Shown: positions 1 to 12,535, counted from the stretch's first letter. The stretch: 64,000 bases of DNA from Nemertoderma westbladi (GCA_032718475.1 JAUCBJ010003252.1:1-64000); one strand, 5' to 3'. Made by a program: numbers and translations. The notes: generated by a model not told the origin, from the letters alone.

Positions 1-876
1 TAACAGCGGCTCAGATTAAAGGAAAGCCACATAGTGGGAAGCGGTAGAGATCAAAGGTTACTCTAGGAGATTGACTTCGTTCTTAGTTGGACACCAACCC
101 AGAACTGTCTTTAGTGAGACTTTTAGTCTCCTCCACTCCTTTGTCGGTCCGATATGTTGTGTGTCATTCGAAGTATATAGAATAAGAAAAGACAGATACG
201 CTCATTCGTTATTCAGTTTAATTAATGTTGTTACTTCAGTACTTTATTGTTCTCCATTTATCAATAGCTGCTAGTTCCAATTCGAAGTATATACGTTCAG
301 ACGTCAGGCTTAACATTTACATCCAACTCCTGAACTCTAAAAGTTCGTAAGGTGAGTTATTATTGTTATCCTTATATTATAGCAGATAGTGGCGCACTTG
401 AACCGCAAGTGAAAATACTGAAATAGAGATCTTCCGCGCAAATTGACCGGAAATGAAATAATGTATAGTTTATTGTTTTGGTTAGAAAACGCCGCCACTG
501 TAAGCTGCTCCTTTTCCTTAATGTTTTGAATTTAATTCAACTAATTTTTAAAACCTACTAAAATTTATTTTGTGTTTGCGGTCATTTTCCGACAGTGAAT
601 CTATTATAGACACCATATATTTATAGTCACAGTGGTGTTTTAATACTTACCGTACGATAAGGCCTACATTGTTGTCTGTAACATATCAACAATACACAGA
701 ATACTATACGCCTTACGGCATTATATTTAATCTTGTACGTTCATAGTACAGTTTGCCTACTGAGTACTGTAGAGTACTTTGATACGAATATAATATATAG
801 TTTTACTTGAAATTTTTTAACAACTGTTTGAATTTATGAAATATTATAATATTAATTTATACGATATCGCATAAAT
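1..876. other. Non-coding flank, no gene recognised
   Basis: AT-rich sequence without a recognisable gene. A short open frame at 71–274 has no domain and no splice or composition support. Around 470–530 there is a degraded piece of the short inverted-repeat family described at 880–1110; the shared words are a TTATTGTTTTGGTTA stretch followed by a CACTGTAA/CTGCTCC stretch. Confidence 0.5.
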
Positions 877-879
877 AGA

Positions 880-1110
880 CAGGGGGGGGGGGGAATGGAC
901 GCAACACCCGCCTTGGCGTATTAATATCCCGCCTCAATGTTAAATAATTCAATTTAGAGAAAGGAGCAGGTTACAGTGGCACGTTATTTTAACTAAAACA
1001 ATAAACTAAACACAATAGAAGAGGTTACCGTTATTTGCGTCGAATTTCCCCTGGAGAGGGATTAATTTTTATTGCATCAAGTTTCCCCCCCCCCCCCCCC
1101 CCTATTTGCG
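880..1110. repeat. MITE-like element bounded by G and C tracts
   Basis: A segment of about 220 bp starting in a run of G and ending in a run of C. Its ends read GGGGGAATGGACGCAA and TTGCATCAAGTTTCCCCC, so they are imperfect inverted repeats. The interior, including GGTTACAGTGGCACG, is the reverse complement of the copies at 1880–2515. There is no coding capacity. This fits a non-autonomous DNA element (MITE) family; the autonomous partner is not identified. Confidence 0.6.
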
Positions 1111-1586
1111 CATAAAAGGTAGCAAAGGTTTGCATCTAATTAATAGCAAATTCCAAAAAAGGTAAGTCAAATTTTTTAGTTTTTAAAGTTCAGTGTACCG
1201 GTATCCGTTGGTAAAGTTATAATCTAGAGTTGTAATGGGGTGAGTAAAAAACAAAGGCCCAAGACCCAACACAAAACACATGTACAAAACACATGTGTTA
1301 ACTTTCGTTTATTGTTTTGGTTCCCCCAACTCCCCTCTGCAACCTGCTCCTTTACTAACCTGATCCTTTAAATGGCAATTTAAGTGGGACTTAACGCTCT
1401 CCAGGACCTAACTCAACTTTACGTCTTTGTTTTGTACTCACCCAGTTTTAATGTGCCATATAACAACGCACATGTAATATATTGAATACACTGCCGTCGT
1501 TAAGTAATGTTGACAGGTCGTATATTTTAAAATTATTGTATCAAGTTTTGATTCAAAGTCTATAATATATACATTGTTATTCGCAG

Positions 1587-3692
1587 ATGGCTACGTCTTA
1601 TTCCATTGCCATAAGGGAGAATCGGGCGATTGAGAGAAGTCGCGACGCCTTGCTGTCCAACCGTTTCACCGATGTATCCTTCTCAACCGTCGTACGGGAT
1701 GGGGATGACGTTTGTGACCGAGTACGTCTCAATGCCCAGATAGTACATATAACCAAACCCTCGGCGACTAGAACTGCGGTTAGTGTTAGGAAGCCAACCA
1801 ACGCATCGCAATCGAAGTTTGGTAAAACCAATATTGGCTACACTCGTCTACTGTTTGCAAGGTTTGTTTTATGTTCGGATAGGGGGGAAACCTGACGCAA
1901 TAAAAATTAATTCCTCGCCGGGGGAAATTGGACGCAAATAACAGATGATTACTCTCAAAAATAAAACTGTAACCTGTTCTATTGTGTTTAGTTTATTGTT
2001 TTGGTTAAAATAACGTGGCACTGTAACCAGCTCCTTTCCCTAAATTGAGAATGTAACATTGAGGCGGGATATTAATTCGCCATGTCGTGTTTAGTTTATT
2101 GTTTTGGTTAAAATAACGTGGCACTGTAACCTGCTCGTTTCCCTAAATTGAGAATGTAACATTGAGGCGGGATATTAATTCGCCATGGCGGGTTTTGCGT
2201 CCAGTTTCCCCCTGTCTCTTTATGTTATATTAATAATGCAGATAGGAAAATTATTTCCTCTCAAGGGAAAATTCGTCGCAAATTACAGCTGATTACTCCA
2301 AAAAGAATACTGTAACCTGTTCTATTGACCTGTTGTATGTATGTATGTATGTAACTATGTAACCTGTTCTTTAGTTTTTTGTTTTAGTTAGAATAACGAA
2401 CCACTGTAACCTGTTTCTTTCCCTAAATTGAGAATTTAACATTGATGCGGGATATTAATTCGCCTAGATGGCATTTGTGTCAAGTACGCCCCCCCCCCCC
2501 CCCCCCCACCCCCGTGTCTCTAATAATGATTCATTACATTAGCATAGGGTACTGCTATTTTGTTTTAAATTTGAATCAAATGAAATCCACCTAAAATGTA
2601 GTGGAAATCAGCCCACAAATAATACGGTACCGGTAATTGGGTCCAATTAATGTAATTTAACATATTATAATAATTGCAAAATTTAGGAAGAAATAAATAG
2701 TTTTTTTAATTAATCTAGAATTCTTAATTTGGAATAGCTTCATTTCTATTGGAACCATGTTAATGTGATTATATTTGTATTATTATTAATTATTATTATT
2801 ATGTATTTCTTATAATAAACTAAAGAAATTAATTATGATAAATAAAACGCATTCAATAAGTAAATGTAACCGGCTATGCTTCTCAATGATATTGTCCATT
2901 TAGTCCATTCCATAACTGGTTATTTATATTTTATCTAGATGCATTGTCGGAGGGGAATTGTTCGCCATATCAATCCGAACGACCGCCGACATTCGCTTGG
3001 AGCTGCCGCTTTATAAAGAGATGCGTATCGGCGGATACATTTCTATTATAAACCCCATCTTCGAAGGTGTTGGCCGTTTTCCGGTAATAACCACCAAGGA
3101 CGTAATCCTCCCGGTGCAACCAGCGGCTGGCGACCTACGGGAGTTCCCAACACCGTTGATGGAGACGGATACGAAGATGGCCGCCTTCGCCATAACGGTT
3201 GAAACTCTCAACATCCGCAAGCTGGGTGTTATAGACGGAGTGTGTCCTGGGCGTGTCTGCGATGGGCGGTTTGGCGACAGCCCGTGTAAGTGCTGTCTTA
3301 ATGTTCCAGCGAAAGTTGAGTGGGGCGTCGAATTCACTTTGGGAAGGTTCGACAATAAGGGTCATCCCGTCGTCCCGTTTTCATCCCGTCAGTTCCTCAG
3401 CCACTTCATCCACAAGGACTCTATGGATATTAAACTGGCGGACATGGATGAGGACGAGATAGAAGGCTGTATAGACTTCGTTAGAGAACGGGTGACGTTG
3501 CTCAACAGGCTTGGCTCGGGGTATTATATAACCGGATGGGTGAAACCAGGAGAAAGGGAGGGCGACGACATACCGTCAGTGCCTTCTATGCACGTTTGTG
3601 ACATAAAAATCGGTAACAACGATCTTCCATTTGTCACGAGACGTATCCGGGCTACTGTACAGCCAGTTGTTGTACGTCTCTCAGCAATGTGA
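1587..3692 (+). CDS. Two-exon gene of unknown function, about 342 aa
   Basis: I do not recognise this protein. Proposed structure: exon 1 at 1587–1861, starting at an ATG right after a TTCGCAG acceptor (so a 5' UTR intron is likely); intron 1862–2938 with donor GTTTGT and acceptor TTATCTAG; exon 2 at 2939–3692 ending in TGA. Exon 1 leaves two bases and exon 2 supplies one, so the junction keeps frame. Exon 2 has alternating hydrophobic strands with an IGGYISI segment and a later GYYITGWVKPG segment. This could be an OB-fold-like beta protein, but that is only an impression. A CKCC cluster lies mid-protein. Exon 2 is clearly GC- and CpG-richer than its surroundings. The intron is filled with MITE copies. 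A poly(A)-like AATAAA lies about 50 bases after the stop. It may be a host gene or a transposon accessory gene. Confidence 0.55.
1880..2515. repeat. Nested MITE copies inside the intron of the 1587–3692 gene
   Basis: At least two further copies of the 880–1110 family, in inverse orientation to it. One runs from about 1919 (GGGGGAAATTGGACGC) to about 2213 (GCGTCCAGTTTCCCCC), giving terminal inverted repeats of about 20 bp. Inside it a block of about 105 bp (GTTTAGTTTATTGTTTTGG to ATTCGCCATG) is tandemly duplicated at about 1985–2084 and 2090–2188. A more diverged copy fills about 2240–2515 and includes a short (GTAT)n run and a terminal poly-C tract. Confidence 0.6.
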
Positions 3693-3822
3693 AACACATA
3701 TAAATTCATTATATTATAAAATTATATATAAATATTATTCAATAAATATCCATATGCAAATTGCAATTATTATTTTCGGCCATTTTAATTTGTGTTTGAT
3801 TGTTTATTTTGGTTTCAATCCG

Positions 3823-5297
3823 TAACGGCCTTAAATTAGAACATCAGTTATAATCAGTAACGGCCTGAAATTAGAACATTAGTTATAATCAGTAACGGCC
3901 TGAAATTAGAACATAAGTTACAATCCGTAACGGCCTTAAATTAGAGCATAAGTTACAATCCGCAATGGCCTTATTAGAACATTAGTTATAATCATTAATG
4001 GCCTGAAACTAGAATGTAAGTTACAATCTGTAACGGCCTGAAATTAGAACTTAAGTTATAATCCGTAATAGCCTTAAATTAGAACATAAGTTATAATCAG
4101 TAACAGCCTGAAATTAGAGCTTAAGTTTCAATCCGCAACGGCCTTCAATTAGAACATAAGTTATAATCATTAATGGCCTGAAACTAGAACATAAGTTACA
4201 ATCCGTAACGGCCTGAAAATAGAACATAATTTACAATCCGCAAGAGCCTGAAATTAGAACATAAGCTACAATCCGTACTGGCCTTAAATTAGAACATAAG
4301 TTACAATCTGTAACGGCCTGAAAATAGAACATAGGTTGCAATCTGTAACGCCGTGAAATTAGAATATAAGTTATAATTAGTAACAGCCTGAAATTAGAAA
4401 ATAAGTTACTAAGTTAGGAAATAACTAATAAGTTAGGAAATGGCCTTAAATTAGAAGATAAGTTACAATCCGTAACGGCCTTAAATTAAAACATAAGTTA
4501 CAATCCGTAACGGCCTGAAATTAGAACATAAGTTACAATCAGTATCGACCTGAAATTAGAGCATAAGTTACAATCCGTAGTGGCCTTAAATTAAAACATA
4601 AGTTACAATCCGTAATGGTCTGAAATTAGAACAGAAGTTACAATCCATAACGGTCTGAAATTAGAACATAAGTTACAATTCGTAACCGCCTGAAATTAGA
4701 ACATAAGTTATAATCCGTATTGGCCTGAAATTTGAGCATTAGTTACAATCTGTAATGGCCTGAAATTAGAGCATAAGTTACAATCAGTATCGACCTGAAA
4801 TTAGAGCATAAGTTACAATCCGTAATGGCCTTAAATTAAAACATAAGTTACAATCCGTAATGGTCTGAAATTAGAACAGAAGCTACAATGCGTAACGGTC
4901 TGTAATTAGAACATAAATTACAATCCGTAGCGGCCTGAAATTAGCACATAAGTTATAATCCGTATTGGCCTGAAATTAGAGCAAAAGTTACAATCCATAA
5001 TGGCATGAAATTAGAGCATAAGTTACAATCCGTAATGGCCTGAAATTAGAGCATAAGTTACATCCCGTAATGGCCTAAAATTATAGCATAAGTTGCAATC
5101 CGTAACGGCCTGAAATTAGAGCATAAGTTACAACCCGTAACGGCCTAAAATTATAGCATAAGTTGCAATCCGTAACGGCCTGAAATTAGAGCATAAGTTA
5201 CAATCCATATCGACCTGAAATTATAGCACAAGTTACAATCCGTATCGACCTGTAATAAGAGCATAAGTTACAATCCTTAATGGCCTTAAATTTTAAC
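3823..5297. repeat. 35-bp minisatellite, about 42 copies
   Basis: Tandem direct repeat. The consensus contains AACGGCCTGAAATTAGA, then ACATAAGTTACAATCCGT, about 35 bp in all. Copies differ by scattered substitutions, and a few carry short insertions or deletions (for example near 4400–4440). There are no unique spacers between units, so it is not a CRISPR. It starts about 130 bases after the stop codon of the 1587–3692 gene. Confidence 0.9.
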
Positions 5298-5400
5298 GTC
5301 TCTCTCCAATGTAAAACACGCATAAATTCATAGTATATTATTTGAAAATTGCATTTATTATTTTCAGGTAATTTAATTTGTGTTTGATTGTTTATTTTGG
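5298..5400 (+). repeat. Second copy of the 3' end of the 1587–3692 gene
   Basis: The segment beginning ACGTCTCTCTCCAATGTAAA matches the last codons and 3' flank of the upstream gene (ACGTCTCTCAGCAATGTGAA at about 3674). The similarity continues through CATAAATTCAT and the later TTTAATTTGTGTTTGATTG. The minisatellite therefore lies between two copies of one 3' flank, which suggests a tandem duplication with repeat expansion inside it. Confidence 0.65.
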
Positions 5401-8284
5401 TACATAAAGTTTTAAATTAATTTCAATTACATTTGCCCAGTTTCATTACAGTTTCGTTATTTATTTGCTAAACTTCATAATATATTCCAACCCCCTTCCC
5501 GAGCCCTGCCCCCTGAGCCATGCCCCCCGAGCCAGCCCCCCCCCCCCCCCCCCCACCATATCTGAAAGATCCGTGGCAGACCAGGTATTTCCAGATGTTC
5601 CAGCGCCTATTTGTAACATAATATTTCATCGTGATATAATATAATACAAAAATATGTATTATTTATATTTGATAATATTTTTAGAACAGTTTAGAGTCCA
5701 ATAAACTTTGGCGTCCAGTTGGGGTCGAACGTTTTATAGCATGGACTTCCAACTTGGAGGTCACCATTTCGATTCCACCTGGGCCCCAAAGCTAAACTAT
5801 AGTAAGCTAGGATCAACTAACATTCTATTACAATAATTATTGTAATACATTGTAATGAGGGAGATTATTAATTTAATTTAGATGGATAATTATTTATATT
5901 GCTAATGTACTGTACAGCATGCAAAGGCGATACTATATATACATTTCCTCCAAATAGATTCAATAATTAAACATTAAAATCCAAAATAACTAATAATCTG
6001 TTATAAACAAATAGTCTGTATAAAATCGTAATTTGTTACAAATAATCGGTCGTAACGAGTTCCGTAATTAGAATTAGAACTAAATAGTCTGTGTATATTA
6101 GATAGCACATCTCAGTAGAATCAATATATATAAGTTCCATGTTAAAATAAATTGTATTAAAATTAAGGTTTTTAGGTCAACTGGATTCGATGGCAGTGAG
6201 AGCTGTAGGATACTTTGTATTAATCGATTGATCTTTACTATATAATCTCCAACAACTATGCTTATTTTCAGTTAAATACTAAAAGTTCCTTTCAGGTGCT
6301 GCGCTCTAAATACTACACAGAGATATGACTTAATACTAATTACAATGGGCAGGCATGAGATAACACAAATGTTTACATCCTTTAGGGATGTATTTATTGA
6401 ACGTTCACACTCAAACACGGACAGACAATAGTACTGAAACACGCTAATTTGCCAACAGTCACCAATTTTACTTGCATATAGGGAGAACTTAACTCACGTA
6501 CGTTGGGGACTATGAAACAGCATAAACTCATACAAACCACTGTTATTTGAACTATGCACTTGTGAATAGTAAACCCCTCCGCTTACCTCAATAAATCATG
6601 AAAACCAAGAGATCTACCAGTTATTCGTAAGTATTCTCCAACTATTGGCATTAATCCATATATTACAAATTGCAACAGATTATAAACAGCATAAATCAGT
6701 ATAAAAATGTCGTTTGGTGTTGCGGCAATATCAGACAGTCAGGATGTGTTGCAGAGAGTAGTGAGTCTGCATGTGGTGTCAACGTAATGCAAACGTGAGT
6801 AGACGTGTAATAGATTTGCGTTCTGTATCTCTCTAGCCACTGGTGTTTCTGGGCACAGAGTCAGGTAATGAATAAACACTCACAACTGAGGGGCTGCAAG
6901 AATATTCTTGCCTCAAGTAGTCCACAAAGCATGAATCATATCGAACGCTGTAGAACGTATGGAACATGCAAGAACTCCCAATCAGGGACCAGTTTCCATG
7001 CCATCAACCCATACCAATGGATCCGGTAATTAAGGCTGTGGGGTGACATAGGTTGGAAAGTATACTGATTTGACGGTGAACAACTCAGAAGGATGTAAAC
7101 AAAGAGAATAGTATCCAATGGCTGGTGATTTCGTAATCTGAGCATCTGGGTTTCTGTGGGAATGTAGGGGAAAGTGTTATACTTAGAATAAACGCTGGAG
7201 GGAGTAAGTTTACATTAGTTCATAAAATACAAAGTTCTTAAGAGTTTTCAAGGGTTTAGAGTAACCTAACCAGCGCATTGTGTAAAAATTGGGACATTTT
7301 GGCCACAAAAGCTTTAACATAAATATTAAATATACCCAAAGGGTTTAAGGGTGTTTACATGCCTCGACTATCATTTCGAGGAGTTTAGTGATACATAGTC
7401 AATTTAAAGAAGTCAGCTGGAAATTTATTTCATTTCAACAAATAATACTATTTTTTAATGCGTTTTCCATGAATTCGTTAAGCCAATTTGAAATTAATTG
7501 GTATTTTATTAATTTAGTGTTAGCCTTATTAGGTTTTGTATTCTGCTCCGCACTAAATGAAGGGAGTTATGAAATCGAAAAGTAGAATGTGTTAATTATG
7601 TCGGGGTTTTGACGTTTAGACTCTGAAGTAGGTGAGATGTGTATAAGCAAGTATTCAGATACTGGTACTGGTGCCAGATTGGACTGAGGAATATAGAATA
7701 ATAATATATTGCAGTATTGCTTAGATATACATTTTTACTCACACCTACAATTCCACTGCTGATAAATGTAATAATTTCCACTAATATTAGGAAGATTTTT
7801 CACATAATAAACTTATTTCATATAATAAAATTGGGAATTGAATTTAGGTGTAATTAATATATTTGATTTCGTTTAAAAATCTCAATAAATGCTAATATGG
7901 CTGGCTGGGTATTTTTTTTGGAAATAAGGGTTTTGGGGGTCAATAAATCTGATGGGTTGGGTTATACCCCCGTTTTGTAGAGAAGTAGTGCATGATGAAA
8001 TTATTATACAAAGTTCTGTTGCTGCGGAAACTAATAGTTTAGTCAATCGATAGTCATTGGAGAAAACCCCACCAGTAGTAGTTGCCTTCCTTGTTGCTTT
8101 TTATATTCCATGTTGCTATGGAAAGAAACCGGAAATTGAAAGTGATACGAAAGTGATATTGATAGTGAAAGTGAAAGTGATCATTTATTTTTATAGACTT
8201 AATATAGAATAAACAAAATTGGTTTGGATGAATTGCGAATCTGTTATGGGTTTACCCACTTTTTTGGCTAGATTGACTTGCCTA
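5401..8284. other. AT-rich region, no gene recognised
   Basis: No convincing coding sequence on either strand. A poly-C run of about 20 lies near 5537–5556 inside a C-rich patch. A GA-rich patch (AAAGTGA repeats) lies near 8130–8180. Several short open frames (6936–7145, 7388–7585, 7596–7781) lack domains and splice context. Upstream exons of the EGF gene may be here but I cannot identify them. Confidence 0.4.
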
Positions 8285-8359
8285 TTTGTTAATAGAGGAA
8301 AACATTGTCTTTTTTATACTATAGTTTTACTTAAAAATGAAATTAAAATAATTTTATAG

Positions 8360-8731
8360 ATGATGATGAATGTACATTAAACACAGACAACTGCCACATT
8401 AATGCTGACTGTTCCAATACTGATGGTGGATTTAGTTGTAGTTGCATGTCTGGATACACAGGAGATGGTGTCACTACATGTTTAGGTAATAAATAAATTG
8501 ACATACAATAATTACAAACATAATTTTTTTAAAAGCTGAAAACATTTTCATTTTTATACTATAATTATATTTACTTAAAAAAATGAATTTAAAATAATTT
8601 TATAGATGATGATGAATGTACATTAAACACAGACAACTGCCACATTAATGCTGACTGTTCCAATACTGATGGTGGATTTAGTTGTAGTTGCATGTCTGGA
8701 TACACAGGAGATGGTGTCACTATATGTTTAG
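8360..8731 (+). CDS. EGF-like array, exons 1–2
   Basis: Two 126-nt exons at 8360–8485 and 8606–8731, each preceded by AATTTTATAG and followed by GTAATAAATAAATTG. Each starts with two bases of a split codon and ends with one, so they are phase-1 symmetric and can be skipped or duplicated without a frame change. Each encodes 42 residues with six cysteines. The DDDEC opening fits calcium binding, and [12 protein letters not shown] fits the Asx-hydroxylation consensus C-x-[DN]-x4-[FY]-x-C-x-C. In family terms these are extracellular calcium-binding EGF domains of an adhesion or matrix-type protein. The second has I in place of the second T before the last cysteine. Confidence 0.88.
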
Positions 8732-8821
8732 GTAATAAATAAATTGACATACTATAATTACAAACATAATTTTTTTAAAAGCTGAAAACATTTTCATTTT
8801 CATTTTTATACTATAATTATA

Positions 8822-11800
8822 CTACTACTAGGTCGAGCGAACTCGGACAGTGGAAATGAGATCCTTCCAGGCTTCCCGATTCTCCATAGTTGTCGCAATT
8901 TCGTTTCTCCCAAGTTCAGTATCCCTTTCAAGTTGATCTATATATGTTATGGCAGGTCGTCCACGACTACGCTTTCCATGAGTTGGTTGCCAGAGAAGTA
9001 GATCTGGTATGACCTCGTCTTTACTTCGCCAGCAGTGCCCACTGAATCTTAATCTGCGTTCACGGAGGGTGGTTGATACAGGTGGTATTGTACCATAAAG
9101 CTTGGCGTTTGTCATGTGTTGTCTCAAGCTGATGTTTAGGGCTGCCCTTAGTAGTCTTGTGTAGCAACCATCAATTCGTTGTTCAAGTGATTTAGTCAGT
9201 GTCCAGGTCTCACCCCCGTATAAAAATACACTTTCCACTGTGGCTCGAAAGAACTTAGTCTTCAGGTGCCTGGAGAGATCTGATTTCCAGATGGTATCCA
9301 TTTTTGATAGAGCTACCCAAGCCTTTGCTTTCCTAACTTCTATGTCCTTTTTGCTACTCTCTATCCATGATCCAAGGTACTGGAAGTTATCGACCTTCCT
9401 TAGTTGATTATTATCAATGGTTGTCAAGTTTCCATCAACATTAAAGGTCATGAATTCGGTCTTGGTAGCATTTATATGCAATCCAACCTCCTTAGCAGCC
9501 CTCTCCACTTTATTTAGTAGAAGCTGTGCATCTGCTAGCGTATTAGAGAGCAGGGCGATGTCATCCGCAAAGTCGGTGTCTGTGACTGTAGTTGCCGGAT
9601 ATCTACTACTTCTGCGTTCTTGAAGTGTGAATCCCAGATCTTCACCCTTTGTGGCCGTCCTCATTGCATAATCCAGCACAATTACAAATAGTAAAGGTGC
9701 TAATGTGTCACCTTGCAGTACGCCAGCCAGGATTGAGAAAAACTCAGTTTCACCATCTGGTGAGAGTACCTGCGCTTCTGTGTCACAATATAACAATCCA
9801 ATGCCAGCAACGATTACTTCTGGTATTCCATAAGCTCTTAGGATTTCAAGCATTTTACCTCTATGGATGGAGTCGAATGCCTTCTTGAAGTCAACAAAAG
9901 TCATGACTGCGGGGAGATTCTTTGACTTAATTCCTTCAATCAGTCTCCGTAGTGCAAGTATCTGAGCTATTGTTGATCTACTTGGTCGAAATCCGTTTTG
10001 GCTCTTACGCAGTAGTTTCTCTATGTGAGGCCTAAAGCCTATATAGAATCATTTTATTGTATATTTTGGCAGCTACCATAAGCAGACAGATCCCACGATA
10101 GTTTGTTGGTATGCCGAGGTCTCCTTTCTTGGGGAGAGACTTTAGTTGACCTTTAGTCCAAATTGGTGGTGGCTTTTCCCCTTTTAACATCCGGTTGCAA
10201 ACATTCAATAATGGTCTATTTAGCACTCCGGTTTTCCATACCTCCGCTGGGATTTCATCTAATCCACTCGCTTTATTATTATTGGACATGCTTTTAATGC
10301 TTCTTTGGAGTTCGGCAGGTGTGAAGTCCCCTGTTTCTATAGGTAGTATCTTGTCATATATTTTCCTTGTAGGGCTGACCTCGATGTTTGGTGGCTGCCC
10401 AAGCAAGTTGCTGAAGTGATTTTTCCACTTCCCAACACGTTTTTCAGGACTATCGGCTTTGAGGCGCCCCTTTGCACAACTTTTCCGACCAGATACGTCA
10501 TTTACAGTTTGTCAGGTAAGTCTTGATTGTTGCTGTATGTGAGCAGTTGTAATTGCTTCAGTTTTATCCTGTATGTACTTTTCCTGGCTGATGTTGTAGG
10601 CCAATTTAAGATCGTCCTTAGCTTTCTCAACTTTGTTAATTTTTTCGGTTGTTGGTTGTTCGGTTTTAACTTTGTAGGCTATCTTAAGATCTTCTCTCTT
10701 ACAAGTAACCTCAGAGTTTTACCATGGCACATACTGTTTTCGTTTAGGTTTCTGGGGAATATGCCTCTTAGCTGATTCCTTGTGGGCTGTTATTATATTC
10801 TGGTATATTGAATCGGTGGATTGGTCTTCATCCATTGACTGAAGTGCTTTAAAGCGGTTTTGAACTTCTACTGTATAAGCATCCTTTACAGCATTGTCAG
10901 TTCTGAGTTTCTCCCAGTCATAGTTGATTTGCTTGCTTGTCATGGGTTTGCTGGCTCTCAAACTGAGTCTGATCTCTGCAGTCACAATTCTGTGGTCCGA
11001 ACCAATTAGGTTGAACGAGCTGTATGCCTCGCAGTTGATCATGCTATTTCTCCACTTTTTGTTTATAAGGATGTAATCCAGTTGTGCTTTGGTTCCATTA
11101 GGGTATTGAAAGGTCCATAGCTTCCCCTTACTCTTTTCGAATGTGTTGTTTGTTGGTATCAATTCACATTCTTCCATTAGGTCTAAAAGTAAGTACCCAT
11201 TTCTGTTAGAACTGGTGTTATAGGTGTAACCCTTGATGTCTTCTGGGCCAATTTGCCCATTCAGGTCACCAGCAATGACTTTAACATTGTGTTTCGGGAT
11301 GTCCTTAATAAGTCCAGTCAGTTCTTCATAAAACTTGACTGCTGTTCTGGTTCTGAGGCATTGGTTGGACTGTAGCAACATATAACTGTTGTCTTGGGAT
11401 TCCCATCAAATGTTGCGATCATAACCCTGGAATTTATAGATTCGATGTTGTTTAGGGTCTTAAGTGCAAATGGGCTTAGCAGAATTCCTACTCCACCAAT
11501 TGATGCATTGGCCGAGTTTCTTACTGCTGAGCTTGTTACCAACGTCCATCCATTTCCAATGTCATTGTACTTCATGGCAGTGTCTTCATGACAAATCCGA
11601 TGTTCTTGGATGCAGATGATGTCGATGTTATATTCCATTGCCAGAGGGACCATGTCACCCTGTTTGCTCTGTGCTTTCAGCGTGCGTGCGTTCATTGTAG
11701 CAATCTTTAGTGTCTTTTTACATTTCAACAGGTTGGTTCCTCTTTCCTCTCTGTCCTCTGTTCCAGTAGCCTATTTATCGACCCCAGCATGGTGTACCAC

Positions 11801-12361
11801 TGAGGGACGCGGTCCTTGTTGACCCGGGCGACGACCGAGCCGGTATTTCTCCTGGAGGGTTCTCATACTCATATCTTTCAGTTGCGGGAGTAAACCGCTT
11901 GTGGTCGCAACTCCTACAAGCGTCTTCGCAGTAGGTCGCCGTTGGTTGATTACCTTCCGCCGACCTTGTCAGCATGTCTAGCCGTTGGTTGAATACCTTC
12001 CGCCTATCCATGGCCTACAGCCCTGCTGCCGACTGTAGGGGTCCATTTGTTACACCCTGAACCAAGTGTGCCTCCTGGGTTAGGTTACCTAACACTGGTA
12101 GAGGAGCATCCAGTATAGACAGGGCGGGGCGTGTATCATCTCTAATGCAGATGCGTATCAAGCCTTTGCCTTCAATGGTGCCCTAGGCGCTATAGCCCTC
12201 AATGACTTATTTAGTTGACGGGGCTGAACCAACCCACTCTTGATCAACTAAATAATGAATAGGCTATGATTATCGGGCATGCCCTACTGGGCTGACAGCT
12301 ACAGGTAGTGCCACATTACTGCCATAGTGGTAGCAGGATCTGGGGACCTGACCTGAACTGG
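8822..12361 (-). mobile_element. LINE-A copy 1 (APE-type non-LTR retrotransposon), 3.5 kb
   Basis: Inserted in an EGF intron on the minus strand. It is flanked by a 12-bp target duplication ACTATAATTATA at 8810–8821 and 12362–12373. On its own strand it runs from a 5' region of about 0.6 kb (about 12361–11730), through endonuclease, then reverse transcriptase, to a TAG-repeat tail at the 3' end (about 8822–8831). Copies of the family recur at 28451–30493 and 58588–60412. The clade is not assigned. Confidence 0.85.
8828..11728 (-). pseudogene. LINE-A endonuclease–reverse transcriptase, disrupted
   Basis: Reading the minus strand, the ORF starts near 11728 with an exonuclease/endonuclease/phosphatase (APE) domain: IATMNARTL, IICIQEHR, VIAGDLNGQIG and GSDHRIV. 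It continues into an RT with NYRGICLL, FVDFKKAFDSIHRG, GVLQGDTLAPLLF and the catalytic FADDIAL at about 9540–9560. The C-terminus has the GHCWRSKDE and RSRGRP segments common after LINE RTs. There are at least three lesions: a frame change near 11320–11380, a stop at about 10719, and a frame change between 10032 and 9904. It is therefore a dead copy. The encoded protein would copy LINE RNA by target-primed reverse transcription. Confidence 0.85.
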
Positions 12362-12409
12362 ACTATAATTATATTTACTTAAAAAAATGAATTTAAAATA
12401 ATTTTATAG

Positions 12410-12535
12410 ATGATGATGAATGTACATTAAACACAGACAACTGCCACATTAATGCTGACTGTTCCAATACTGATGGTGGATTTAGTTGTAGTTGCATGTC
12501 TGGATACACAGGAGATGGTGTCACTACATGTTTAG
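12410..12535 (+). CDS. EGF-like array, exon 3
   Basis: A 126-nt phase-1 exon with the same acceptor and donor as its neighbours, encoding the standard six-cysteine calcium-binding EGF unit. It lies directly after LINE-A copy 1, whose target duplication restores the preceding intron. The intron after it was hit by the element at 12590–13435. Confidence 0.87.

Noticed and set aside
71-274. Open frame of 67 aa near the window start
   Set aside because: Short, no domain, no splice context, composition like the surrounding non-coding DNA.
3823-5297. CRISPR-like regularly repeated 35-bp units
   Set aside because: The repeats are directly adjacent with no unique spacers, have diverged copies and lie in animal DNA with no cas genes. 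It is a minisatellite.
5710-5805. tRNA-like sequence with A-box- and B-box-like words and TTTGG/CCAAA ends
   Set aside because: The T arm and acceptor stem cannot be paired with normal loop sizes, so it is not called as a tRNA. It could be a decayed tRNA-derived SINE.
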